A DNA stretch of 64,000 bases from contig NZ_PGES01000001.1 of assembly GCF_002797895.1 (NCBI RefSeq), forward strand, positions 6,014,001-6,078,000. Reading direction: 5' to 3'. The notes beneath the pieces are model-generated. The model searched no databases. It was not told the origin of the DNA and saw only the letters and a list, made by a program, of their open reading frames with translations. Both the position numbers and the translations under genes were made by a program. This stretch comes from Janthinobacterium sp. 67 (GTDB taxonomy: Bacteria; Pseudomonadota; Gammaproteobacteria; Burkholderiales; Burkholderiaceae_D). Shown here one piece after another: positions 7,617 through 15,372 of this stretch (positions are counted from its first letter, which is position 1; each line of letters starts with the position of its first letter).

Positions 7617-9004
7617 AGCCAGTAATTCATGAAGCGCGCCGCCCATTCCTTCATGCGGTCCGAGAGCGGCCGTGTTTCCCATTTCGATTTGGTGATTTCT
7701 TCCGAATCGCGCAAGTCTTCCTGGAAGGCGTTTTCCATTTCACGGCCGAAACTGTCACCGAGCACGATCACGTTCAGCTCGCTGTTGTGCAGGAAGCTGC
7801 GCATGTCGATATTCGTCGATCCGACGGTCGACCAGGCGCCGTCGATGACGGCCGTCTTGGCATGCAGCACGGCCAGTTTCAAATGAAAGATGCGGATGCC
7901 GCCGGCCAACAGCTGGTCGTACAGCGCGTGTCCAGCATGAAATACGAGGCCGCTGTCGGATACGCCGGGCAGCACCACGGTGACGTCCACGCCCCGCTTT
8001 GCAGCCGCGATCAGGGCGTCGACCGTCTGCTGGTCGGGCACGAAATAGGCGGACGTGATGTGGATCGATTTCTTGGCTTCCTGGATGGCCAGGATGTAGG
8101 CCTTGTAGATTTCAAAGCCGCCCTCGGGCTCGCTGGCCACGACGCGCACGAGCTTGTCGCCCACTTCGGCGAGGACAGGGAAATAATTGGCGTCCGGCAG
8201 GTCGGCCTGGTCTTGCTGGGCCCAGGTGCGGATGAACAGCCACTGGAAGGCGGCCACGGCCGGGCCTTCCACTTTCACGTGGGTATCGCGCCAGCCCACG
8301 TCCTTCTTGTCGGCGGCCTTGTTCTTGGAGCGGAACAGCGAGCTTTTTGCATAGGTATCGCTGATATTGATGCCGCCCGTAAAAGCCGTCTTGCCGTCGA
8401 CGATCAGCACCTTGCGATGGTCGCGGTTGTTGATCTTCCAGTCGTCTCCCTTGAGCTTGGCCGGATTGACGGGGTTGAACGCCACCAGGTGCACGCCGGC
8501 CGCGCGCATGCGATCAAAAAACGCCTGCGGCACGCCGATGGTGCCCACGCTGTCGTAGATGACGTTGACCGTCACGCCCGCTTGCTGCTTTTCGATCAGC
8601 ATGTCGGCAAATTTCAGGCCCAGCGGGTCCTGGTCGAAGATATACGTTTCCAGGTTGATGCTGGTCTTGGCGTCGCTGATGGCCTGGAACATGGCGGCCA
8701 TGGTTTGCGGGCCGTCGAACAGCAAGGTTACCTTGTTGCCCTTGATCAAAGGCACGCCCGTGGCCGCCTCTTCCAGCGCGGCCTGGGTTTTCAAGTCCAT
8801 ACCGGACTTGGCCCAGCGCTTGTTGAGCAGGGCGGCGCGGCTGTTGACGTTCAGCACGGCGCCCTTGCCCGTGATCACCTTGGGCTTGGCAACGGGTTCC
8901 AGGGTGGTATTGAGATTCTTGACATTGGGCAGCGAGGCGCATGCAGCCAGGGTCCAGCACAGCAATAGGGCGGTGAGGCAGGGTTGCATGCGCCTAGCGG
9001 TCAT
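7613..9004 (-). CDS. phospholipase D / cardiolipin synthase-like lipoprotein
   Basis: A 463-aa PLD-superfamily protein with a lipoprotein signal ending in the LAACAS lipobox (Cys near residue 22). Two HKD motifs are visible. The first is HRKVLIVD followed by GKTAFTGGINISD, in the middle of the protein; the second is LHAKTAVID with GSTNIDMRS, in the C-terminal third. Cardiolipin synthases and PLD-type transphosphatidylases have this layout; a lipidated, periplasm-facing form resembles the ClsB/ClsC or ymdC type rather than ClsA. The ATG overlaps the stop of gcr as ATGA, so the two are translationally coupled. The opposite-strand lipid phosphate genes support a membrane-lipid role. Confidence 0.87.
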   Translation of the reverse strand: MTARRMQPCLTALLLCWTLAACASLPNVKNLNTTLEPVAKPKVITGKGAVLNVNSRAALLNKRWAKSGMDLKTQAALEEAATGVPLIKGNKVTLLFDGPQTMAAMFQAISDAKTSINLETYIFDQDPLGLKFADMLIEKQQAGVTVNVIYDSVGTIGVPQAFFDRMRAAGVHLVAFNPVNPAKLKGDDWKINNRDHRKVLIVDGKTAFTGGINISDTYAKSSLFRSKNKAADKKDVGWRDTHVKVEGPAVAAFQWLFIRTWAQQDQADLPDANYFPVLAEVGDKLVRVVASEPEGGFEIYKAYILAIQEAKKSIHITSAYFVPDQQTVDALIAAAKRGVDVTVVLPGVSDSGLVFHAGHALYDQLLAGGIRIFHLKLAVLHAKTAVIDGAWSTVGSTNIDMRSFLHNSELNVIVLGDSFGREMENAFQEDLRDSEEITKSKWETRPLSDRMKEWAARFMNYWL

Positions 9005-11112
9005 TTTTGAGCCTTGTTCGTCAGTGACAGGTTTGCCGATTCATCGGCCAATGCCAGGGGTGGCGGGTTTTTCGAGCCAAAGAAGAAGACGATGGGCGAG
9101 CGCAGGAAACGCTTGCCCAGAATCTTCAGCAATTGCATGCCGTGCTTGAAGCGCACCTGGCGCGAACGCAGGGCCACCCACAGGGCCAGGCCGAAGCTGA
9201 CCAGCAGGTTGGCCGTGCCGATGGCGAAGATGCCCGACAGCGACTTGACGGCCAGCTGCCAGCTCATGTTGTGGTCGAGGCCCACGAGGGCCGTGGCGAA
9301 GTTGGCGGCCGAGAAGGTGATGTGGCGGATATCGATCGGCAGGCCGATCAAAAAGCCCAGGGTGCCGATGGAGCCGAGCAGGATGCCGAAATAGAAGTTA
9401 CCCATCAGTCCGCCCAGGTTGTTTTCCAGGTACAGGCCCAGGCGCTGCAGGCGTTCCTGGCCGATCACGCGGCCCAGGCTGCGCAATTGCGCGATGCGTT
9501 GCGCCCAGCGCGTGTACAGGGCCTGGTTGTCATAGTAGCCGGAAATCAGGCCCGCCACGAACAGGCACACGCCGGCGATCATGGCGTAGAAGATGGCGGG
9601 GCTGCCGATGGGGTCGATATCATGCAGCAGGCGCATGGCTTTTTCCGGCGTCACCAGATTGTGCCCCGTGATCGCCTTGTAGCCGAGCGCGATCAGCCAC
9701 GCCGTGGGAATGGCCGTGGCCAGGTTGCCCAGCACGGCCATGTTTTGCGTGCGGAAGACCTTGTTGATCAGTTCGGCCATGCTGTCGAGGTCGATGTTCC
9801 GGCCATCCTTGCTGTGCAGGCCTGCCGCGATGCGCGACGCCGTCATGGCCGGCTGCTTGGTGGCGACCGTGAAGTGCAGCAAGTGGATGAACATGAAGCC
9901 GATCGAGTAATTCATGCTGAACATGAAGGCTTCGACCAGCGGCGCCGAGCGCAGATACGACATCAGTATCTTGAACAGGGCCATGAAGCCGATGATGATG
10001 CCCGCGCCCGCCGACGAGAGGAACATGGCGCCCATTTCGCGGCGGTTTTCGGCGATGTAGTGTTCGCCCGTGCGGCTCGCGTTTTCCGTCACATTGCGCG
10101 CCAGCAAGTTGATATTGTCGGAAAACAGGTCGCTGACCTTGTATTTGTTGTTGTGCGCCTGGATCAGTTCCAGCGCCAGCCCGACGGCGCCCGCGCGGCG
10201 GCGGCTGACGGGTTGCGGGTGCAGCAGGTCTTGCGTGGCGTCGACCGTGATGGCGGCGATGTCCACGTTGTTCGACGCGGGCAGCTCGCCGCTCGTGTCG
10301 ACGAGGAACAGCAGCTTGCGCAGGCGCTCGATGCTTTGCGCCAGCGCCACCAATAAATACGTGAGGGGAATGCTGGTGCCCTGGTACAGCGCCTTTTTGC
10401 GGATCTTGGCGATGACGGCGTCGCACTGGTCCAGCATCACCAGCAAATGGCGCGCATCCTCGATGTGCTCGATGTCGCCTTGCAGCAAATTCGTGTAGGC
10501 GTCGAGGTAGGCGTTCACTTCCGTGTTTTGCACCATGAATGGCGACTGGAACACTTCGATTTCACTGTGGAAACGCGTCAATTCCGGTTCCAGTCCCATC
10601 GCGCAGACGCGGTAGGACAGGGTGCGGATGGCGTCGAGCATGCCTGGCAGCATGATGTTGCCATCGCCGACGGCCAGTTCGATGTCGTCGCTGGTGAGCA
10701 CGTCGAACAGTTCCAGCCAGTCCGTCGCGGGCACGTTGCTGATCCACAAATAATCGGTCTTCAGGTACAGCACCTGGTCGAGCGCGTCGTTCAGATATTC
10801 ATCGCCGAGGGCGGGCGGCAGCATGCGGTAGGCGATGCGGCGTTTCAATTCCGTGAAAAAACCGCTGTTCGACAGCACGCCGATATCGGTGTAGAGGCTG
10901 GCGTGGCGGCGCGCGGCCAGCACGCGCAGCACGTATTCGTGCAGGGCGCGCGCCTGGGCGGGGTTACCTTTGAGAAGCTGGCGCAGGGTGCGCACGTTGG
11001 CAATCGCGGTAGCGCTGTCGTGAGGGCGCTTGGGACGCAGTGAGTTGAATAATTCCACCAGCAAGTCGATATTGCTGGAATTGGGGTCAATGCGTTCGAG
11101 GATAGCTAGCAT
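9001..11112 (-). CDS. gcr: SpecificRecomb/Gcr family membrane protein
   Basis: A 703-aa protein that fits the family named 'site-specific recombinase' (Gcr of Neisseria). The first half is soluble and helical; the second half contains at least six hydrophobic helices, for example MGAMFLSSAGAGIIIGFMA and SPAIFYAMIAGVCLFVAG. The name is historical, because the membrane topology argues against DNA recombination, and no tyrosine or serine recombinase motif is seen. The only start is the ATG at 11112-11110. The gene overlaps the downstream PLD lipoprotein by 4 bases, suggesting a joint envelope function. Confidence 0.8.
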   Translation of the reverse strand: MLAILERIDPNSSNIDLLVELFNSLRPKRPHDSATAIANVRTLRQLLKGNPAQARALHEYVLRVLAARRHASLYTDIGVLSNSGFFTELKRRIAYRMLPPALGDEYLNDALDQVLYLKTDYLWISNVPATDWLELFDVLTSDDIELAVGDGNIMLPGMLDAIRTLSYRVCAMGLEPELTRFHSEIEVFQSPFMVQNTEVNAYLDAYTNLLQGDIEHIEDARHLLVMLDQCDAVIAKIRKKALYQGTSIPLTYLLVALAQSIERLRKLLFLVDTSGELPASNNVDIAAITVDATQDLLHPQPVSRRRAGAVGLALELIQAHNNKYKVSDLFSDNINLLARNVTENASRTGEHYIAENRREMGAMFLSSAGAGIIIGFMALFKILMSYLRSAPLVEAFMFSMNYSIGFMFIHLLHFTVATKQPAMTASRIAAGLHSKDGRNIDLDSMAELINKVFRTQNMAVLGNLATAIPTAWLIALGYKAITGHNLVTPEKAMRLLHDIDPIGSPAIFYAMIAGVCLFVAGLISGYYDNQALYTRWAQRIAQLRSLGRVIGQERLQRLGLYLENNLGGLMGNFYFGILLGSIGTLGFLIGLPIDIRHITFSAANFATALVGLDHNMSWQLAVKSLSGIFAIGTANLLVSFGLALWVALRSRQVRFKHGMQLLKILGKRFLRSPIVFFFGSKNPPPLALADESANLSLTNKAQK

Positions 11113-11430
11113 GCAAAAAAACGGGCGAGCCGCTGTCGGTAAAACCAGTAGTGTACCGCCTGCATCAGATCACGCAACGTTCGCCACCGAACATTGCTGT
11201 ACGGCAGGGCCTGCTATTCACGTCATTTTGCCGCAGATTGCCACACATCATGGTCATTCTTGCGTGTTGTCAGTGTACGACGCATTTCCCGGGACTAAGC
11301 TGAAGTTTCTGTTGTACAACGCACGGATGGCTGGACAAAAAGCGGGGATAAGGTAACACTGAGATCAGACACACAGCGCATGTCCTGATCAATACCGGGA
11401 AGTTTCATCCACGTTACCGAGATATTTATC
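11113..11430. other. divergent spacer between gcr and porin
   Basis: This 318-bp region separates gcr (minus) from the porin gene (plus) and must hold both promoters. I see no convincing ORF, repeat or consensus promoter. It is less GC-rich towards the porin side. Confidence 0.4.
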
Positions 11431-12540
11431 ATGAAGACCTCGTATTTTGCGCTTGCTGTGATAGGGATGGGGCCTTTTGCGCTGGGCGCGACGGCCCAGG
11501 CTGCCGATGGCGCGGGCAGTGCCGCATCCAGTCACGTTGCCGTGTACGGCGTGCTCGACGCGGGCATCGTCGCCGAGCGGGGCTGCGCCGCCGATTGCGC
11601 CGGCGCCAAGGTGTCCGGCGGCGTCGCGTCCGGCTCGCGCCTGGGCGTGCGGGGCCGCGAAGCGCTGGGCAACGACGTCTCCGCCGTCTTCACCCTGGAA
11701 GCGGGCATCCAGAACGACACGGGCCAGTCGGAAGAGGGCCGTCTGTTCGGCCGCCAGGCCTATGTGGGCCTCGACAGCCGCCTGGGCGCGCTGACCCTGG
11801 GACGCCAGTACAACCTGCAATACCTGACCCTGACCGACGTGGCCGACCCGTTCAAGGGCGGCATGGCCGGCAGCGCCGGCAACCTGGCCGGCTACAGCGT
11901 GAAACGTTACGACAATACCGTCAAATACGCGACACCGGCCTTGCGCGGCGTGACCGCCAGCGCCATTTACAGTTTCGGCGAGTCGCCGTACAGCAGCGCC
12001 AACAACCGCGCCTATGGCGCCACCCTCGGCTATTCGGCCGGCGCCGTGAATGTCAGCGTGTCGCACCAGCGCAAGAACAACTTCATCCTCGCCTCCGGCA
12101 CCTTGCCCGCCATCGACATGTCGGCCCGCAACACCCTGATCGCGGCCAACATCGACCTGAAAGTGGCCACCGCCTTTGCCGCCGTGGGCGTGAACAAGGG
12201 CTATGGCAGTTCGCCGTGGGACCCGAACAATGCCTACAGCTCGCTGGCCCTGTCGATGTCGTCGTCGGACAGCCGCGACACCTTGCTGGGCGTGTCCGTG
12301 CCCGTGGGCGGCTTCAAGCTGCTGGCGTCCTGGGTGCGCAAGGATGACCGCGACCTGGCCAACCGCGACGCCAGCCAGGTGGCCGTGGGCCTCACGTACT
12401 CGCTGTCAAGGCGCAGCGATTTCTACGCGTCCTACGCAAAGATCCACAACAAGAACGGCGCCCGCTACACGGTGGGCAATGCCAGCGACGCGGGACGCGG
12501 CGACGCCGCCTTCAACATGGGCTTTCGTCACGGTTTCTGA
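11431..12540 (+). CDS. Gram-negative general porin
   Basis: A 369-aa outer-membrane porin of the betaproteobacterial OmpC/Omp32 type. It has a 23-residue signal peptide ending in ATAQA, a first strand VAVYGVLDAGIVAE, the SRLGVRGREALGNDVSAVFTLEAG block, and the FGRQAYVGL...LTLGRQYN segment that leads into loop 3. It ends in Phe (MGFRHGF), the usual C-terminal BAM recognition signal. It would form 16-stranded trimeric channels for small hydrophilic solutes. It stands alone upstream and overlaps the convergent DUF3617 gene by 13 bases at the 3' end. Confidence 0.92.
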   Translation: MKTSYFALAVIGMGPFALGATAQAADGAGSAASSHVAVYGVLDAGIVAERGCAADCAGAKVSGGVASGSRLGVRGREALGNDVSAVFTLEAGIQNDTGQSEEGRLFGRQAYVGLDSRLGALTLGRQYNLQYLTLTDVADPFKGGMAGSAGNLAGYSVKRYDNTVKYATPALRGVTASAIYSFGESPYSSANNRAYGATLGYSAGAVNVSVSHQRKNNFILASGTLPAIDMSARNTLIAANIDLKVATAFAAVGVNKGYGSSPWDPNNAYSSLALSMSSSDSRDTLLGVSVPVGGFKLLASWVRKDDRDLANRDASQVAVGLTYSLSRRSDFYASYAKIHNKNGARYTVGNASDAGRGDAAFNMGFRHGF

Positions 12541-13106
12541 CCAGCAGCGCTTGATGGCGTGGGGCAGTTTGCTCCCAGCCACTTGCCGTTGCTCGTCACG
12601 TTCACCTGTTCCGGCGTACCGCGCGCGCTGGTCGTCACCGCCAGTTGCATGCTGAACGCCTGCTCGCCGCTGAATATCACCTTGCCTTCGCCGCTCGATT
12701 TCGGATTCGCGCACGTAAACGACACCTGCATTCCGCCTGCGATGTCCTTGTTCTTCGAGGTGCAATCGCCGGGCTGGCCCGTGGGAATCTGCTTGCGCGC
12801 GGCCATTTCCGGCGTCACGCACGCCGTCACGCGCACGGCGCCGCTGGCGTCCACGGTGGGCATGGCCATGCCGCGGCTGGCCGCCATGCTTTCCAGCTGC
12901 TTGCGTTGATCGGGAGGAAGGTTGCCCAGCTGCTGCAACACCATGGACATGGCGTTGTCGGTGGCGGCGTCGGGCGACGCCATCTTGCTGTCGACTTGCC
13001 ACAGGCCAGGCTTGATGGTGGTCGATGGCGGGGCGGCCTGGACACTGGCTTGGGCGCCCAAGGCGGTGCAAGCCAGCAGGCTCAGGCTTAGCAAAGAGTG
13101 GTTCAT
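12528..13106 (-). CDS. DUF3617 family secreted protein
   Basis: A 192-aa protein. I chose the ATG at 13106 over a longer in-frame start at 13250 because it opens directly with a signal peptide (MNHSLLSLSLLACTALGAQA). The mature part begins with TTIKPGLWQVDSKM, the GLW/GxWE-type opening of DUF3617, and has paired cysteines (TACVTPE, GDCTSK, FTCAN, GANCP) likely to form disulfides. The function is unknown; such proteins are periplasmic. Its 3' end overlaps the porin stop. Confidence 0.8.
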   Translation of the reverse strand: MNHSLLSLSLLACTALGAQASVQAAPPSTTIKPGLWQVDSKMASPDAATDNAMSMVLQQLGNLPPDQRKQLESMAASRGMAMPTVDASGAVRVTACVTPEMAARKQIPTGQPGDCTSKNKDIAGGMQVSFTCANPKSSGEGKVIFSGEQAFSMQLAVTTSARGTPEQVNVTSNGKWLGANCPTPSSAAGQKP

Positions 13107-13144
13107 GTTGGCGTCTCCAGAAAAGGCAGACCCCAGCATACGGC

Positions 13145-13169
13145 ATGGCAAGCGGGGCACGCTTGCCAT
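13145..13169. other. 10-bp-stem hairpin below terC stop
   Basis: Arms atggcaagcg and cgcttgccat flank a 5-base loop, 5 bases beyond the TerC-family stop in its direction of transcription. There is no T-run on the minus strand, so it is a weak terminator or a 3' stabilising hairpin. Confidence 0.4.
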
Positions 13170-13173
13170 TGTG

Positions 13174-14721
13174 TTACAAACTGTGATCGGGCTCGATGCG
13201 GCGCACGTCGACGCTGGCGATGCGGCGCTCGTCGGCCTCGAGGATTTCATAGCGCAGATCGTCGAGTTCCAGCACTTCGCCCACGGCCGGCATGTTTTCG
13301 AAATGCGCCAGCAGGAAGCCGGCCAGCGAGTTGTACTCGCCGTCTTCGCTGACCAGGGTTTCCGTCTCGAACACTTGCTCCAGGTAATGCAAGTCCGTCG
13401 CGCCGTCGATGCGCCAGTGGCCGGGACCCAGCACTTCCACGTCGGGCTGCTCGTCCTCGTCGGGGAATTCGCCGGCGATGGCTTCCAGGATGTCGATCGG
13501 CGTGAGCACGCCCTGCACGGTGCCGAACTCGTCGACCACCAGCACCAGCTGGCCGCGCGAGCGCTTCAGCGTTTCCATGGCTTTCAGCACGCCGGCCGCT
13601 TCCGGCACGACGACGGCTTCGCGCATGCTGGCCGGGTCGATCTTGCCGTGCGATACCAGGTCTTCGATCAGGTCCTTGCTGCGCGCGATGCCGACCACAT
13701 TGTCGAGGTCGTCATTGCAGACAGGAATCATGCTGTGCGGCGTTTCGCGCAGCAGTTGCAGCATCTTGTCGCTGCTGTCGTTCAGGTTGACCCACGACAC
13801 GTCGCCGCGCGGCGTCATGACGGAGCGGATCGAGCGCTCGGCCAGGGTCAGCACGCCGCTGACCATGTTGCGCTCTTCCACGCCGAAGGCGGAGACGTCG
13901 GGCAATTCCTTGACTTCGTGCTCTTCCACGGTTTCGCGGCCCTTGCGCCCGCCCAGCAGGCTCAGCACGGCTTGCGCCGTGCGGTCGCGCAGCGGGGCGT
14001 TCGACTGCAGCTTGAGGAAGTTGCGGCGCGCCAGCTGGTTGAAGAACTCGATGACGATGGAGAAACCGATGGCCGCATACAGATAGCCTTTCGGAATGTG
14101 GAAGCCCAAACCCTCGGCCACCAGCGACAGGCCGATCATCAGCAAAAAGCTCAGACACAGCACGACGACGGTGGGGTGGGCGTTGACGAAGCGCGTCAGC
14201 ACCTTCGAGGCCAGCATCATGACGACGATGGAAATGACGACGGCCGCCATCATCACGTACAGGTTTTCCACCATGCCGACGGCCGTGATGACGGCGTCGA
14301 GCGAGAAGACGGCGTCGAGCACGACGATCTGCGCCACCACGAGGCCGAAGCCCGCGTAGACTTTCGGGCCCGTCTGGGCGTGCGTCACGCCTTCGAGGCG
14401 CTCGTGCAGCTCGCTGGTGGCCTTGAACAGCAGGAACAGGCCGCCGACGAGCAGGATCAGGTCGCGCCCCGAAAACGAGAATGTCCATATGGAAAACAAT
14501 GGCGTCGTCAGGGTGACCAGCCAGGAAATCAGCGAAAGCAGGCCCAGGCGCATGACGAGGGCCAGGGTCAGGCCCAGCACTCTGGCCTTGTCGCGCTGGT
14601 GCGGCGGCAGCTTTTCGGCCAGGATGGCGATGAAGATCAGGTTGTCGATACCCAGTACGATTTCCAGTACGACCAGCGTCAGCAGGCCGACCCAGATTGT
14701 CGGGTCAAATAACCATTCCAT
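13174..14721 (-). CDS. TerC-family membrane protein with CBS and CorC/HlyC domains
   Basis: A 515-aa three-part protein. Residues 1-240 form a TerC/YegH-type membrane domain of about seven helices with the [12 protein letters not shown] motif and the second acidic [15 protein letters not shown] motif. Residues about 295-420 carry a CBS pair ([34 protein letters not shown]). The last 80 residues match the CorC_HlyC transporter-associated domain ([13 protein letters not shown]...[16 protein letters not shown]). E. coli YegH and YoaE have this layout. TerC-type proteins are implicated in Mn2+ or other metal-ion export; the CBS and CorC parts suggest ligand regulation. The substrate is inferred only. 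Confidence 0.9.
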   Translation of the reverse strand: MEWLFDPTIWVGLLTLVVLEIVLGIDNLIFIAILAEKLPPHQRDKARVLGLTLALVMRLGLLSLISWLVTLTTPLFSIWTFSFSGRDLILLVGGLFLLFKATSELHERLEGVTHAQTGPKVYAGFGLVVAQIVVLDAVFSLDAVITAVGMVENLYVMMAAVVISIVVMMLASKVLTRFVNAHPTVVVLCLSFLLMIGLSLVAEGLGFHIPKGYLYAAIGFSIVIEFFNQLARRNFLKLQSNAPLRDRTAQAVLSLLGGRKGRETVEEHEVKELPDVSAFGVEERNMVSGVLTLAERSIRSVMTPRGDVSWVNLNDSSDKMLQLLRETPHSMIPVCNDDLDNVVGIARSKDLIEDLVSHGKIDPASMREAVVVPEAAGVLKAMETLKRSRGQLVLVVDEFGTVQGVLTPIDILEAIAGEFPDEDEQPDVEVLGPGHWRIDGATDLHYLEQVFETETLVSEDGEYNSLAGFLLAHFENMPAVGEVLELDDLRYEILEADERRIASVDVRRIEPDHSL

Positions 14722-14804
14722 GTGTGTAACCTTGTAAAGTCAGTAAGTATCAAGCTTGCCTGGCGGCTAGTGCCCCGGGCGTGATGGGTGCTGCCGTGTT
14801 CGTC

Positions 14805-15146
14805 TCAGTGGCGGACGCGCGGCGGCCGTGTGGCCAGCCGCACGTCCGCTTCGGAAAGTGCGCCCGGTCCCGCTTGCCAAATGATGGCGTAAAACGGCAC
14901 GGCCTGGCGCGAGCTCGGGTACAGCGTGATGGGGTCGTTGTCGCAGTCGTCGGCGTCGCCGCTGTCGCCAGGCAGACCCGCATGGAGGCTGGCGTCGGCA
15001 CTATCGATGCTGAAGGAGGGCGTGGCTGTAGTGCCGGCCGCGATTGCATGCTGGAATGGGGAAGGGCTGGCGTAGGCCATGCTGGCGAACGCCTGGGGCA
15101 AAGCGATGAAGACAAAAAGGCAGAGCAGGACGAGAGCTCGTCTCAT
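14805..15146 (-). CDS. small secreted hypothetical protein
   Basis: A 113-aa protein. The ATG at 15146 opens with a clean signal peptide (RRALVLLCLFVFIALPQAFA), so longer upstream extensions in the frame are ignored. The mature part is polar with an acidic GDSGDADDCDND patch and a C-terminal PPRVRH. The acidic patch could bind a metal, but I recognise no family. It precedes, on the opposite strand, the M16 protease gene. Confidence 0.6.
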   Translation of the reverse strand: MRRALVLLCLFVFIALPQAFASMAYASPSPFQHAIAAGTTATPSFSIDSADASLHAGLPGDSGDADDCDNDPITLYPSSRQAVPFYAIIWQAGPGALSEADVRLATRPPRVRH

Positions 15147-15372
15147 ATACAGGCAGATAGTTCTGGAACCGTGGAGTATAACACGGGCACATAACAGCTC
15201 GATGACAGGGACTTGCGTAACTGATAAGTATGCCGTAAATTGCGAGAGCAATGATTTCCCTGGGCAGCGAAGACGCAGCGCGGGCCCATGGCAATTCTTG
15301 CGTTTGTATCGCATTGCGCCCGAGCATCTTTCGCTTGCGCATCTTTAAACGTAGTGTTACCAGGACTCCGCC

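Noticed and set aside
9001-11112. Site-specific recombinase as evidence of an integrating element
   Set aside because: The Gcr family name is historical. The protein is a multi-helix membrane protein, without recombinase motifs, att sites or flanking repeats.
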